Positions 1-13,575 of a stretch of 64,000 bases of DNA are shown in pieces. The DNA comes from Pithys albifrons albifrons (taxonomy: Eukaryota; Chordata; Aves; Passeriformes; Thamnophilidae), in the NCBI RefSeq assembly GCF_047495875.1, contig NC_092463.1, forward strand, positions 12,472,622 through 12,536,621. Reading direction: 5' to 3'. The translations under genes and the position numbers were made by a program. Below the pieces are notes generated by a model that searched no databases, had not been told where the DNA came from, and saw only the letters and a list, made by a program, of their open reading frames with translations. Each line of letters starts with the position of its first letter. The stretch's first letter is position 1.

Positions 1-2724
1 ACACCTTGTGTTTTTAAAGTCCCATGCTTGCTCACAGTGACTGTGAGTGGTAGGACATGCCACAAATTCCATGAAGTCAATAAAAACCACATAGCATAAA
101 GTTTCTAAAGGCCACCTGCTTCTTATGGCAGGATGTGACCTGCAGTAAATAGACTTGGAGATCCAGAAGAGCTTTTATTGCCCCTCCAAAATGCCAAGAA
201 AACAGATGTGGAAAAGCTTTACTGTTGACTCATTCAGGTATATAAAATTCAGATAATCCCTAAGGAAAGACATTCATTTCTGTGGTCAATGAATAAAAGT
301 ATTTGTATGCAAGAGGTGAAAATTTACTGTTGTCTCACCTAAGAAAATATGTAGGCTATGGAACAGTAAATTTTGTCCTTCATGATCTGGAACACAGTGT
401 CACACTAATCCTTTTATAATAGTGTTCATTAGTTGACCTAAGGTGTTATTTTGGTAATTACACGAAATTATCTTTCTGTTAGATATTATATATCTGATTA
501 TTCAATATCCTTTTCTATTACATGTTTCCATACTACTGCAGTTTCAGAGTCTGCTTCTATGCTTCACTTGACTCTTTTTCTTGGTTTATGTGCACCAAGA
601 TGTAATTTAAAATCAGCCTTTCCAGCCAACTCATACTGAGATTTTCTTGTAAAATAGCCTATAACTTTTTAACATTTTTCTGTAATGAATTCTGTTACAG
701 AACAATATATAACCCTGTAATTAATTGCAACTGAGTCAATCAAAATGGCTATAAAAATTCTTCAGCTTTAATGTGCTGATTTTAATTTCTCCTTAATTAT
801 AAAAACTGACAGTAAGTTTGCTAATTTTCAATGAACATGAGAAAAAGTTTTAATAATTCACCTAAATTTTCTCAGATATACAGACTAACTATGGTTTGGT
901 TTAACTTTTTGAAACAAAAATAACTTTAAAAGATAAAGAGTTTATTTCTGAGGTTTTGGGGTTTATTTGTCACATCCAATTTAGATTTATTAAGACAACC
1001 ACAGGGAGAGACTTAAGGCATAAGGATAGAATGATTATAGGTGTTTTCACAATAGATTTAAATTTTCTTCATGGTAGTGTCTTAATTTTTTGCTTACTTT
1101 CAGTTTTCACAGTGCTAAAAAGTAATTCAAGAAAATCATGAAGATTTTTGGAGCATGTCACTGGGGATATTGAAAACTCCCTACAGAGTTCTCTTCACTT
1201 GGTCTCTTCAGACCGTGGTGCACTTTGTCTTTAGCAGAGCTCTGTTGTGCCATCAAACAACCTGTCTTACCCAAGTACAGAATTAAAGTCACTGAGATTT
1301 TAGGAGATAACACCTGGTTATAAATTGACAAAGGAAAGGATGCACTTTGACCCAGGTGAAAGGGGTGGTAGATCTGTCTGCTGTTGTGTTCCTCACAGTA
1401 CTTCGCAATTCCCAGTTGAGAGCAGCATCTAAAACATTATCCTCAGAAGAGCTTACTTCCCCTTTTCATCCAAGCACATGTGATTTGATAAATTTGACTC
1501 TAATCTTACCTTCATTGAATGACAAGTGACTCCAGAAATGCAAAACAACAGATCTTCAGCCAAAGTGCCACAGATCCCTCCACTTCAGTGGCTGACAATT
1601 TGCCACAAATTACCTTTTCCCAATTTTCCCCTAAACATTAAAAAAAAAAAAGGTGTCTCCATGTTGCCACAAAACCTCACTCTTCCAAGTGATATCAAAT
1701 TCCGTATTCAGGGTTTGTAGGTAACTATGGCAGGAATTTTGCTTTGATTAATTATTTCATTTGCCAAGAATAAGAACAGAAAGGGTGAGCAAAAGAAATG
1801 GCAAGGCCCCAACAGTGCAGTGGAGCAGAAGATGAAAAACATCTTTTAATGAATAAAAACCAAAAGCAGAATGTATATGATACAGAACACTGATCAGGGG
1901 GAAAACAAAGGGGGTTGAAGGAGATCAGAATGAGGCATTTCAGATCACAAATTAAAACAGACAGGAATACAAAAATGCTACCAGGTATATGGAATACAAT
2001 TCACTAGGAATAACAGTGGAAAAGTATTATGAAATCATGAAAAGCAAATGCATTTTTTCAGATATTTTCTCACTCCAAAATAAGGTTAAAAGAAGGCACA
2101 AAATCTCAAATGAATAATGACTGTTACTGTCTTTTAAACTTTTTAAAGGTCCAGAAATAGATAAAACTTCTAGTTTGAAATAATGCCAAGCCATAAGATA
2201 GGTAATTTTCAATTCAACAGTTTTTAACTTCTTCATCCAATCTAGAAGATTAATCAAATTAATCCTTTACCCTTCCAGCTCTTTTAATTAAAAAGAATTT
2301 TCACTCCAAAATCTATCATAGAGCATGATTAAACATCTACTTAGATGACTTTCCCCTTGTTTAATTTTAAAGCACTAATCGACAATCTTTAGACATTTAT
2401 ATAAAACTTTCATCTCCCATTCATGTTTAGAACCTTGTAATTCTTACAGACTATTATCATATCTCTTCTTAAATATTGTTTAAACTGTGCAGATGTAGTC
2501 CTCTCAATTTGTTCTTGGAAGACACTCTCTTCAGGACAGTGTTTTCAATTCTTTCCAAGGAACACCCTCCTCACCTTTCTACTTCTGAACACCATATTTT
2601 TTAAAATTAACAGCGTTGTTCAAAACCCCTGTACAAAAATGCAGTACAAGGAAAGGAAGGGACTATGCAGATTAGAGCAACTACACGTGTAATGATCCCA
2701 GCACTGAAATTCCGAAGTCATGGG
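1..2724. other. Intergenic, no feature recognised
   Basis: AT-rich sequence with only short chance open frames. By human gene order a BEGAIN 3' end could lie at or beyond this edge, but no BEGAIN coding sequence is visible. Confidence 0.7.
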
Positions 2725-3230
2725 ATCCCACCTGGAGTGTTGCATGCAGGTCTGGGGTCCCCAGCAGAAGAAAGATATGGGCCTGTTGAACAGAGTCCAG
2801 AGGAGGCCATGAAGATGCTCAGAGGGCTGGAGCACCTCTCCTGTGAAGACAGGCTGAGAGAGGTGGGGCTGTTCACCCTAAAGAAGAGAAGGCTCCGAGA
2901 CATTATAGCAGCTTCCAGTACCTAAATATGGATACAAGAGAGCTGGGGAGGGTCTTTTCAAAGGGCATGTAGTGATAGGACAAAAGGGAATGTCTTCAAA
3001 TTGCGAGTTGTTTCAGATTAGGTATTGGGAAGAAATTGTTTACTGTGAGGGTGGTGAGGCACTGAAGCAGGTTGCACAAAGTTGTGGATGCCCCATCCCA
3101 TGAAGTATTCAAGGCCAGGCTGGATGGGGCCCTGAGCAACCTGGTCTAGTGGAAGGTCCATAGTAGGTGGGTTGGAAGGAGATGATCTTTAAGGTCGCTT
3201 CTAACCCAAACCATTCTCTGTTTCTATGAA
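2725..3230 (+). mobile_element. CR1 LINE 3' remnant
   Basis: It begins near a degraded reverse transcriptase C-terminus (cf. RGLEHLSCEDRLREVGLF; the family has [17 protein letters not shown]). It continues through the usual CR1 3' region with GGTTGCACAAAGTTGTGGAT and GCTGGATGGGGCCCTGAGCA. It ends with a GGTCGCTTCTAACCCAAACC-type motif and TTTCTATGAA. The 86-codon open frame at 2665-2925 belongs to it and is not a gene. Confidence 0.88.
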
Positions 3231-4275
3231 GGCCTGCACAGAGTTTCTGTTGTGAGTTTGTTAGGCTGTAATGTTTCTCCCAAAATCAATAGATCTGAGG
3301 CTCCTTAATACCAGGTTTTCTAAAACTGTAACCCCGAGAGTACAGTTCCATTCCCAGCCTTAGAGATCTATGTCACTTTTTAGAACTTTTGACAGTATCT
3401 TTGTTCTAATAACAGTCCTTGGTGTAAGCAGCAGCTTACACCATCAGCCAGGCACATTGATCCACATGCATTAAATCATGGCGTGTTGTCTACATGGTCT
3501 TATATCAACATTATCAGTAGTTTTTCATTGTTTTTCCAATCATTCCTCCATGCCTGTTTTAAAAATTTTGTTGTTATAAAACAACTTGAGCAATTCAGTC
3601 ATTCTGTAACAGTTCTTCATTCCAGCTTCTCTCACATTATTTTCTCTTTGGTATTTTCTGTTCTACTGTGTTAGCAAAGACATTTTAGTAATTGAGAGTT
3701 TTTGTTTAGCTGTAGTTAAAAAGAATTGTTTGAATATCCATGCAATGAATGTTTTTGCTGCTTGTCCAGTGAATGCACTTCCCCGATGTTCAGTCTTGTG
3801 CTTTTCACTTGTGCTTTTACACTTCTATTCTCCAGAAAGATACAATATTTTTTCTTTCTCCTTGCTTGAAAAATCTTCAATTGCTATTCTCCACTTTCAA
3901 TCCATGATCTTTTATAACACTTGGATCCAAAGGTTGTATCTGTAAAGATACAATTATTATTTCTGAGTCTATCTAAATTCTTCCATATGTGCTTTCTAAA
4001 TTACTTAATATGTGCTTGAGGACAAACTTGACCTCAGGAGTGTATACTTCAGTGCTCTCTACATGAGCAAATTTCAATCATATGGGACTAGGCAGTATGT
4101 ACCATTATCTGTAGATCTACTGTGTGCCATGAGAATTTGCCTAAGTAGGCACAATATGCTCCAATCCTTCACAATATTACTTAGGTGTATATATATTTTG
4201 TTTCTAGTGAACAGCTCCTGACCATTTTCACAATGAGCTACTCTGATGCTGAGTTTTAACTACAAAGGCCCATGC
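3231..4275. other. Intergenic, nothing recognised
   Basis: AT-rich sequence between a CR1 remnant and an LTR remnant. Open frames of about 60-70 codons only. Confidence 0.7.
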
Positions 4276-4878
4276 TGTGGTTGAACCAGAGCCGGCAATT
4301 AACACCATGCAGCTGCTTGCTCACCCTCCTCCCAGTGGGATGGGAAGGAGAATTGTAGGGGGAAAATAGGTAAAACCTGTGAGTTGAGATAAAAATGGTT
4401 TAGAAATTGAAATAAAATACAATAATAATAAAACATGATAAAAATTGTAATGAAAAGGAAGACAGTGAAATGAGAGAAATAAGACCCAAGAAAGACAAGT
4501 GATGCAAAATATAGTTGCTTATGACCTGCTGACCAATGCCCATCCCATCCCACAATAGTGATAATCCCCTCTCAGACAACTCCCCCAGTTATCTACTGAG
4601 GATAACCTCTACAGTATAGAAAATTCCTTTGGCCAGTTCCGCTCACCTGTCCTGCCCATGCTTCTTTTGCACCTCCTCACAGACAGAGCATGGGAAACTA
4701 AAGAATCCTGGATTTAGTGTGATAATTAGCTAGTCATAACCAAAACATCAGTGTGCTATCAGCATCATTCTCATACTTAATACAAAACACAGCACTTTAC
4801 CCATCACTAAAAAAAAAAACAAAAAACAAACAAACCAACACCACAACAACAATTTTTACCCTAGACAAAACAAAGACA
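4276..4878 (-). mobile_element. Decayed solo LTR of an avian endogenous retrovirus
   Basis: The left end (TGTGGTTGAACCAGAGCCGG) and the blocks around CAGCTGCTTGCTCACCCTCC, GTTGAGATAAAAATGG, CAAGTGATGCAAAATA, CTTTGGCCAGTTC and CATCAGTGTGCTATCAGCAT match a common bird LTR style I recognise. An AATAATAATAA tract and a later A/C-rich expansion (about 4809-4852) sit inside it. The right end is placed at the AAGACA near 4878. No target duplication is evident and there is no internal retroviral sequence. I place it on the minus strand from family memory; exact ends are uncertain. Confidence 0.75.
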
Positions 4879-7800
4879 GCACCTAACCTCTTAATTGCCT
4901 CAAAAGAATTAAAATTACATTTCCCTACAGTAAAGAAATTTTAACAAACAGGTCTTCAGTTTAGGTTTCAAAGTGCAAAGAAATTTCTTAAAGTTTTAAC
5001 TTATACAGTCTTTCTCTGAAAAGTAAATTGTCTTATAAAACATCTTCTAGCACCCACAAAGCCAAATCCCCATAAACCTCTGGTTAGTAGAACAGAGCAG
5101 AGAAGAATTTCAGAATCACAAAGGAAACAGGATGCTAAAGCCATCTTTACTGACATATAACACTAGGTCAAATTTTCTTAAAGCCTTGAAAAGTGTGAGT
5201 CAAATTGCAGCTAGCTGTGCAGGTGAGTCCCAGAGAGATCTAGGTATGTCCATCTGCAATGGAGAAACACAGAAGGCTCAGCTGGTGACCATCCATCAGT
5301 GGTCTCCAGACAGCTTTCTACCCCACAAGACCATCTTAGACATCAGCTTGGCATCTGAGGCATCAGTGTGAGGAGCTTGGCTCTGTCTTCTTGATAAACT
5401 ACTCACAGGTTTTGGAGGGCTGTGGTTCCAAGCTGCTTGAGCTTTCTCTTCCCCGGGCTCCTGCAGCACCCATTCTGCAGAGAAGTTGTGCTCTGCTTTC
5501 TGCCAGATGGGAGCTCCTCAAGGATGCTGTGAGCCACACATTCTACTCCTGTGGAAAGTGGCAAAGTCCCTCCCACTCCTCCTTGCTGAGGCAAGGAACA
5601 TCCCTACATCTAGGGTAGGGAGGACATCATCTGCAAGGGTCAAAACAAGATACACTGATACAAGATGCAACCATTTGTAAACATTCCTGCTGGGAGTTAA
5701 ACACCTTCTCAACAACATGCCTATCACCAATAAATATATATAAATACTCTGATTATTCAGAAAAATTCTAATTTCCGAAGTCAGCTCTATTGAATTAGTA
5801 TTTAAATTTATCCACGCATCTAGATTTTTACTTTGTGATTTATGAGTCAGAGCAGACATACCTATGAGGCTCAGAGCCACAGCAGTATTTACTACACCTA
5901 GCTGAGCAATGACAGCTCTATGATTTAGAAAAAGAGAAACAGTAGCAAACCACAGATAAATTAAATGTGTAATGCCAATGTCAGCCAGCATCCTTTCCCA
6001 TTCCATGTCTTCACATGTGACATTGTAAAACAGACTGCAAGGAAGAAAAGGTATTCTCGGCACATAAGGGTTTTTAATTTCAATGGGCTCCCATTCAAGC
6101 CCTCATTTAGCTTTTTTGTTAGGGGAGAAATCCTCATATTCCGGACACCAGTTGTGTAGGGTGGCAAGAGGAGGAAGACCTACACTGGAAGTCCAGGCAG
6201 CATGGAACCTCTCACCTCAAGGAAGATAAAGTGCCACCAACCTGAGGAGGTGGGGACAACATTAACAGCACTTCTAAATGATAAACTATGAGTGTTGATT
6301 CTGGTGGGACTATATGTGGCAGGGAGACAAATCTGGGTTTATGATTCAGTTGACTTTAATTTGACAATTTATTTCAATGGACCTTCAGCACTTCAAAGTC
6401 TTAATCCTCCACAAATGAGGGAAATGCTCTTATCCCCAAATCCCTGAGAGTTACACTAAGATGACATGCCTAATCCTAGAGAGATAGTAGGGAGTTAGCT
6501 ATTTTAGTTTCAGATTTTAAGGCTCTTGGCCTTGAGCTTATGTTATAACTTGAGAAATGGATAAAGAATGAAAGCGCAAGTTCTCAAGCTCAGTCTTAGC
6601 ACAGGAACTGAATCACCATTTCCTGATTCATTCCCACTTGCCCATGCTTATAGAGTCCACAATAGCCTGAGGCTGAGGAAGGCAAAACCTGACACTGGAA
6701 GAAAGAAAATTCAAAAATTAATCTGTATATCCAAACTATTAAAATGCCAAATCACTTCTAAGACAGTAGTGCTCATGTCCAATAAAGCTGGGGTTTTCCA
6801 CATTCCCAGAGAATACACACCCTGGAGCTGCCCAGGGAAAATATGTAACTGAGCTGAGAACTTGCATCATGCTGTTTTGACAAGCTGCAGAATAGATAAG
6901 GGAATGGAGGAAGAGCAAGGCTGATGGCTCTGTAGGCACAAAATGCAGCAAAACATTCCAGGTACAACATTTACTGTGTTCCCCTGATCTTTAGGGTACA
7001 TTATGAAAAGTCCCAGGATTTTAGCAACACACACAGTTTTCCTTCATTTTTATTTTGGCTTTTTTCCCCACCTCTTTTTAAAGAGAAAAAATCATGTTTT
7101 GCAACCTGCAGTGATATGGGCTTTTGTGCTAGAGCTGTCAGTCCTGCCTACAACAACCTGACTTGTGTCAGTAGGGAAAAACAATCCTGAAACTAAATCA
7201 GTTTAGCAGAAGAACATTTGCCACTCAAGGTCTAATTGAAAAGAATGCCAGTAAACAGCTCATTAGTGAGATTTCAGAAAGCCAAGGTGTGGGAACACAA
7301 CAAATGCAGTGAAGTCACACTTTGCAAAGACCCGAAACAAGTATTTTATTTAAAATAAGTTTGGACTGCCATTTGCTTTTCTTTCATTTTCTATTGATGA
7401 TGAAGATGAAATGCACTTTTTGCCACTCTAGATGACACCAATTAAACCTGATTTCTTCCTTGAGCTCCTCATAACTCCACTTGTCTTCCACTTCTAAGAC
7501 TATTTTGTTTTGAGCTTTAAAGTTCTGCTTTGCTTAGAGAGAAAATGTTGCTCCCACTCAACCTACCTAACTTTCAGCTCACGAAAATAGACACACAATT
7601 CACAAGCCCTACTAAACAGGTAATTCATCCAACATTTTTATTTTATTCTTATAAAAAGTTAGGATAATTTTTCTATCTTTTTATCCTTTAGGCTTATGAA
7701 GGATGGATTGTCTCTTATTACTTGGTTATATGGTGCTTGACATAATAGTCTCTTGATTGTAATTGCATAGGCCATGCATGTTTCATTACCTGCCTACCCT

Positions 7801-10780
7801 TACAAAATATCCTATTTTCTAATCCCTAGCCTTTTTTTTTCCCTTTGGATGTGAAATCCAACATTTCTAAATCACAGGTCAATCCCTGGGCAACAAGTTT
7901 TCACCACACATCTATGCATGACTCACACTCTGGATAAAGAGAAATGAAGGGGATTATTTAAACTACCAGTATTTGCAGAAAGGCCATTGCTCTGGCCTCT
8001 CCCTTTCCCTTGCAAGGCCTTTCCCCTTACACAGCTTCTTAAACTGAAGCAGCAGAAGTCTCAGCATACAGTATTCAGAATTACTATAGAACAGCTGAGC
8101 TCCACCTCATTTTTCTACAGGCACTGACACAGCATGTAACACATTTCTTAACATTCTGTAGTTTATATTTATACTTGCTTGCAAGACCAAGCTACTTATC
8201 AATCTACACAAAAAGATCTATTCAAAAAAGGCACCACTCCGACCACAAACTACCTTGGCACATCTGCACCTTCTTCCACTAGTGCCATCCATACTAGACA
8301 CTGACACTTAGAAATTGCTTTGGATATTTTTGGATTCTCCTGCTGAGTGAATAAAGCTTCACACCACTGTTGAAAGAAATAGCTTTTACTGGAAAACCAA
8401 AACAAACAAAAAATGAAACAAAAAAAAGTGAAACAAACAAAAAAACCCCTCCAAAAAAACCAAAAAACTAACAACAACAACACAAAAATCAACCAAGAAA
8501 GGCTTCAAAGATTTGGGACTGCTCAGAAACCCCATCAGACTGGACTGGTGCAGCTGTTAAGGAGGTGACAAGGAAGTACCTTCCATCTGAGCAAGGCTTT
8601 CCAGAGCACCTACATCATTGTACAGCACACTTGCACCCTGCAGCAGGTGGATAACTGGCAAGAAGCCTCATGACTAATATTGCTGACAGATGGCAACTAG
8701 CAAAGTCTCTTTTTCAGCAGCTCTTTCAGAGGTTGGTGACTGTCAGGTTTTGATCACATTTACACCAGTACAAATCTCAGACGATGCCTTTAAGGCTCTC
8801 TGTTGCTGTACAGATGCTGTAGTAACAGTTATGCTCCACACAGCAACATTTTCTCATTACACCAGTGATGGAGATTCCATGGGCTCTCTGGGCAGGTTTT
8901 GACATTTCTGGCATGCACAGTGCAAGGGACTGGACAACTGTGAGTACTTGAGGAGGTGAGGGGAGGTAAAAAATAAGGCAAGAGCACTACAGAGAAAGAG
9001 AGGTGCTTCCATTTCATGTCTTGGGATGCACAATCCTAGCCTAGGATTGTACAGCAACAAACAACAGAAAATAGAATTAAGTGAGACACATCAGAGAACA
9101 AGAGAGAAAATGGCAACCAAACCTGGGGAACTTCTAGACCCTCAGGATCCAGGCTATGGTTAGTTTTTCCCTTTTTATTGCTGAGCCTGCAGTCTGTTGT
9201 CCAAGCAATAGAGACTGGAAATCAGAAGAGGATTGGTTGTTTTCTTGCAGGCTCACTGGGCAGAACTGAGAAAATCATCGTGTCCCCTGATGTTGCAGTC
9301 TCACCTCTGCAGAGCAGGCACCAGGGCAGCAGCTTCTCAGAAATGTAGAACAATGAGGGGAAAAAATGCATAGCATAACTTGACTTACTTGTCAAAATTT
9401 TTCCTAATTAATGGTGGTGTCAGTCAGGCTTCTCCCTCACTGTGCTGGCTGAATTAATTTTCTTTTGCTCCAGTCCTATGTATGTCAGGCAGGAGCAATC
9501 CACTGCATTCAAATGTTATTGTTTCGACATTCATCAGCATTTTCTCTCCTCCCTGGGCACTGGTGAAAGTTGTCATGCCATAGTTTATTTACAGTACATT
9601 CAATTCATGCCTCTAGCCATTCTAGAGACTTCCCACATACCAAGACTTACAAAGGCTTTAGGGCTCATTTTAAACCTACTGAAGATATACAAACTCTGCT
9701 CTCTGGCTGTGGAATGTCACATTTAATTGCTTTACACATCTGAATCACGTTAAAATTATTCAGGAATTTAGACAAATTAGAATACAAACTGTAGATAAAC
9801 TACTGATCTTGATTCTTGTCAGCATAACCCTCCCAGCAGCTACAGCAATCTCCTCTGAATTCTGTTTAACAAATGATTTTCCATTAGACTGCTGTGTTGG
9901 ATTGTTTGCCTAGAAAAATAGCAGAGATTTTTGCTGAGCCAGTCATCTGTCTTTGTGTATATGCCCATATCCTTAATAGCAGGAAGATATTTTCTACCAG
10001 AAAGCTTGCAAATATACATGTATTATTCCCAATACTTATGTTATTATATTAGGACAATTTACTTTCCATTAAAAATATTTTATTAATAATTTAGATGAGT
10101 TTAGCCCTATAGCAAGAATATTTGCTCTAAAACCTAAGAAGCAAGCTGACTGCATTTCAAAAGCAAGGTGTACACTTCTTACCCCTGCCAAAGAAGAGAG
10201 ACATTTAATTTAATTTAGGCTGCTAACACAAAAATGAAAGACTAATTTAAAGACAGAAAATAATCAGTTCAGAAAACTGTACAACATTACAGTGGGGAAC
10301 AAATGTGTCTGTTAAGCAGTATAATTCCTTGAAAGATGAGGAACTCGTTCCCCTGAAATGTTGCCCTCCTTGCAGCCCACACTCCTGCCTCAGATGGTTG
10401 CCAGTTACAGAGTGGTTTTCCTGCAGCCCACAGCAGATGTATCATTATGTCAGGCTGACATCTGATGTGTTCAGCCTCCTGGAGTATGAGACCTGCTTAT
10501 TACTTCCTTCTTCATAACAAAGGCACAAGGCAACCTATTAGCTCTAGTTCTTTTATTTATGGCACAAAAGTGTTCAAAACACTTCCTGAAAAAAGTACTA
10601 CAGTACAAAAGTGTATAGCAGTTTGTTCTCCTTCTCACAATGCTCTTCTGCTTCCTGGCATTTCTGCAAAGGAACTGTTTTGTCACAGGCTTAGATTGGC
10701 CAAAAATGCATCTTGGTTAAAAGTGTAAATAAACACCTCACTGCATGCCTGTGCTGACTGCATGACTAATGGTAAGTATG
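4879..10780. other. Intergenic, mostly unrecognised
   Basis: Contains one A-rich tract (8393-8487) and an unusually long minus-strand open frame (5518-6063), discussed in the findings. No repeat family or gene was identified. Confidence 0.7.
8393..8487. repeat. A-rich low-complexity tract
   Basis: Runs of A broken by single C and G, with an AAC-like rhythm at its end. No parent retroelement was recognised on either side. The minus-strand open frame across it (Phe-rich) is an artefact. Confidence 0.8.
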
Positions 10781-11283
10781 TCCCAGTCTGGAGTCCTCAG
10801 CACAAGAAAGACATGTTAAAGTGTTACAGTGGATTCAGAGAACAGCCATGAAGATTATCAAAGGGCTGGAGCACCTTTCCCATGAGGAAAGACTGAGAGA
10901 GTGGAGGTTGTTCAGGTTGGAGAAGGTTCCAGGGACACCTCATAGCAGCCTTCCAGCACTTAAACAGTTCTTATAAAAAAGAGTGAGAGTAACTTTCTAC
11001 ACGGATGGACAGTGGTAGGGCAAGAGGTAACAAGGGTTTTAAACTTAAAGAGGACAGATTTAGATTAGATTTTAGGAAGAAATTATTTACTGTGTTGGTA
11101 GTGAGACACTAGAACAGTTTGCTCAGAGAAGCTGTGGATGCCCAATCCCTGCAAGTGTTCAAGGCCAGTCTGGATAGGGCTTTGAACAACCTGATCTAGT
11201 GCAAGGTACCCCCATCCATGGCAGCAGAGTTGGAACTAGATGACCTTTAAAGTCCCTTCCAACCCAACTCTTTCTATGATTCT
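10781..11283 (+). mobile_element. CR1 LINE 3' remnant
   Basis: Starts CCCAGTCTGGAGTCCTCAGC and continues AAGGGCTGGAGCACCTTTCC, with later matches to the same 3' region as the 2.7-kb copy (GCCAGTCTGGATAGGGCTTT). It ends AAAGTCCCTTCCAACCCAAC, then TTTCTATGATTCT. Many stops and indels are present. Confidence 0.88.
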
Positions 11284-13328
11284 CCAAAACCTTGTAAGAA
11301 CAATTTCCAGAAAATGTCTGAGAAATCCCATGCAAATGCAGCAGAGACTTTCAATTACAAAAACCTGCAGCCAGGCAAGTAGAGTCTCCCCTGCAGCCAT
11401 CACAAGCTGCTTGAGGATGCAGGAGAGTACTGAGCACTCAAACCTGCACCTTCCAGCCTCCTCTGCTTCCCCCTTCCTCCCACACAATGGTGAGGAGCCA
11501 TGTCAGACCTGTTTGTACCAGACACAACACACTGCTCAGACAGAACTGAAGCGCTGCTGTTAAGAGGACACCACTCTGGTACAAAGTCTTACAGTACATG
11601 GAACCTGAAATGAAATTCCACAGCTGAGAAGTTACAGAGCCAGGTGGCAAAAGCACTATGTTCTTCTTACCCTTATGTCTTCTGTTAAGCAGTAATCTAA
11701 GGGCAAGACTTCAGGACCTTCTGTTCTATAATCAATCCAATAAAAAAAATCATATGTTTTTTTACCTTTACAGTGTGTTAGGGAGAATTCAGAAGAGGTT
11801 CAAGCTTATCCTCTATCTCCTATATGCATCAATAGGTACAGAGGTATTAAAGAGAAACCAAACTTTATCATCTTATTGGTTGCACATGCCATAACATTGG
11901 AAAATACGTAGCTGTCTGGATGACAGGCTGATCTGAAGGTTAGTTTCTGAAAAACTAGGCACCACACCTACAAGAAGATAAAAGAATTTGTTTCATGTAT
12001 GCCTTTTTCACAATTCATTATATTATTTGTTTGATGAAAGATGGCATTCCAGAGGGATCCATGATGTTCCTGTTGTGTTGATATGTACTTAATAACTTTC
12101 CAGCTGCAGCTGCTGCCATTACACTTCAGTATGTTCTCTACAGGACGGATAAAACTGATGACTGAAGTCTCCCAGTATAAGGTTTCCTTGTGGTTGTGCA
12201 CATTAAGGGAAAAGCATATCACAGGCATTCAACAATGCAGAAGCTTTTGTCCTGAGAAGTCATTAAGGAATGACAAACAGAGAAAACAGAAGCAGAGGAG
12301 AAAAACAACAAGGAAACATGAAGCAATTTATAACAATTCTTGAGATGTGTTGCAAAAGTTGCACATAAAAGCAGAAGGAAGATGTTAGTGTAGGATGTTG
12401 TGAGGGTTAGACCTGCACATGTTCTGTAGAAGCCTTTATTGGAATTCCTGCAGTCTGGCAGTGACTTCATGGGTGGGACTGTGTACCACGTGAACATAAA
12501 AATAAATCAGCCAGATAATGTTGTAACACTTCAAATATACTTAATCGCCATGAATTTTTCTCACAGAAATTTAGAGCAGTACTTGCTCAAAAGGGAATGA
12601 TTGTAGAATTTGAAATGTAAGCATTCAGAGAGCAAATTAATGTCTAATTATGAATGCTAAAAATAAAAACAGAGCTATTAATTTAAGGAGCAAATTATGA
12701 GCCCTTATGTTATGAAGAAAAATAACATCCCTCTAGAAAATAACTGAAGAGTCCATTGATATTTTTTCCATAATATACTCAAATTACTGCCAAAAATTTT
12801 CCTCTGACAAGTTCTCTTATGAAACTATTTTGTATTCCCTCATACAGTTGCCATCTTCCAGATGATCTCAGGTTCAGGAATAATTAATGTGAAACTAATG
12901 GGAATTTATTAAACTAGAGGAGTTTGGTGGAAAGCTAAGAACAGCTAAGCTTTCTAACTCAAATAAAAATGGTACCATCAGATCTCAGTTATGAAGAACA
13001 CAATTTCTCTTAAACTACTCCCTTGACAGACACCTAAGTCAAAGGCAGTTTAAAACACACTGAAAAGGTCATTATCTTCAATTATTTTTAGGGCCGCAAT
13101 TCCCACGGGAATGCTTTAAAATATATGGAAAATGGGAGGGTAGAAAAACAGAGAAGGAAAGGAGGCTTAGGGCTCTCTGTTGGGTTTTCTGCAGGAACAG
13201 AGTGTGAAAAGCAAAGTACTCTCCCTAGTGCCAAGGCCTAGACCCATCAAAGAGACATTGCAACAAGAAAGTAGGAAGTTTCATTTGGTGGAATATCAAG
13301 TTCAAGGGCCATTTCACATGCCAAATAA
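11284..13328. other. Intergenic, nothing recognised
   Basis: Short open frames on both strands with no domain. The section at 12540-12720 is very AT-rich, with several homeodomain-like ATTA cores. Confidence 0.7.
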
Positions 13329-13575
13329 TTCACAGAATCACAGAATATGCTGAGTTGGAAGGGACGATCAGGATCATTGAGTCCAGCTCTCAGCCCTGCA
13401 CAGGACAATTCCAGGAGTCACACCATGTGTCTGAGGGTGTTGTCCAAACACTTCTTGGACTCTGTCAGGCTTGGTGCAGTGACCACTTCCCTGGGGAGTC
13501 TATTCCAGAGTCCAATCACTCTTCGGGCATAAAATCTTTCCTGATATCAAAACTAAACCTCCCGTAACTCATTTG
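13329..13575 (-). mobile_element. CR1 LINE 3' fragment
   Basis: The octamer CACAGAAT occurs twice in tandem at 13331-13346, marking the 3' end of a CR1 on the minus strand. GAGTTGGAAGGGACGATCAG and the CTTCCCTGGGGAGTCTATTC block follow. The two short open frames across it are not genes. Confidence 0.85.

Noticed and set aside
2665..2925. 86-codon plus-strand open frame
   Set aside because: It is the degraded C-terminal end of a CR1 reverse transcriptase.
11236..11656. Overlapping open frames on both strands
   Set aside because: They begin in a CR1 3' end or just after it and have no recognisable protein features.
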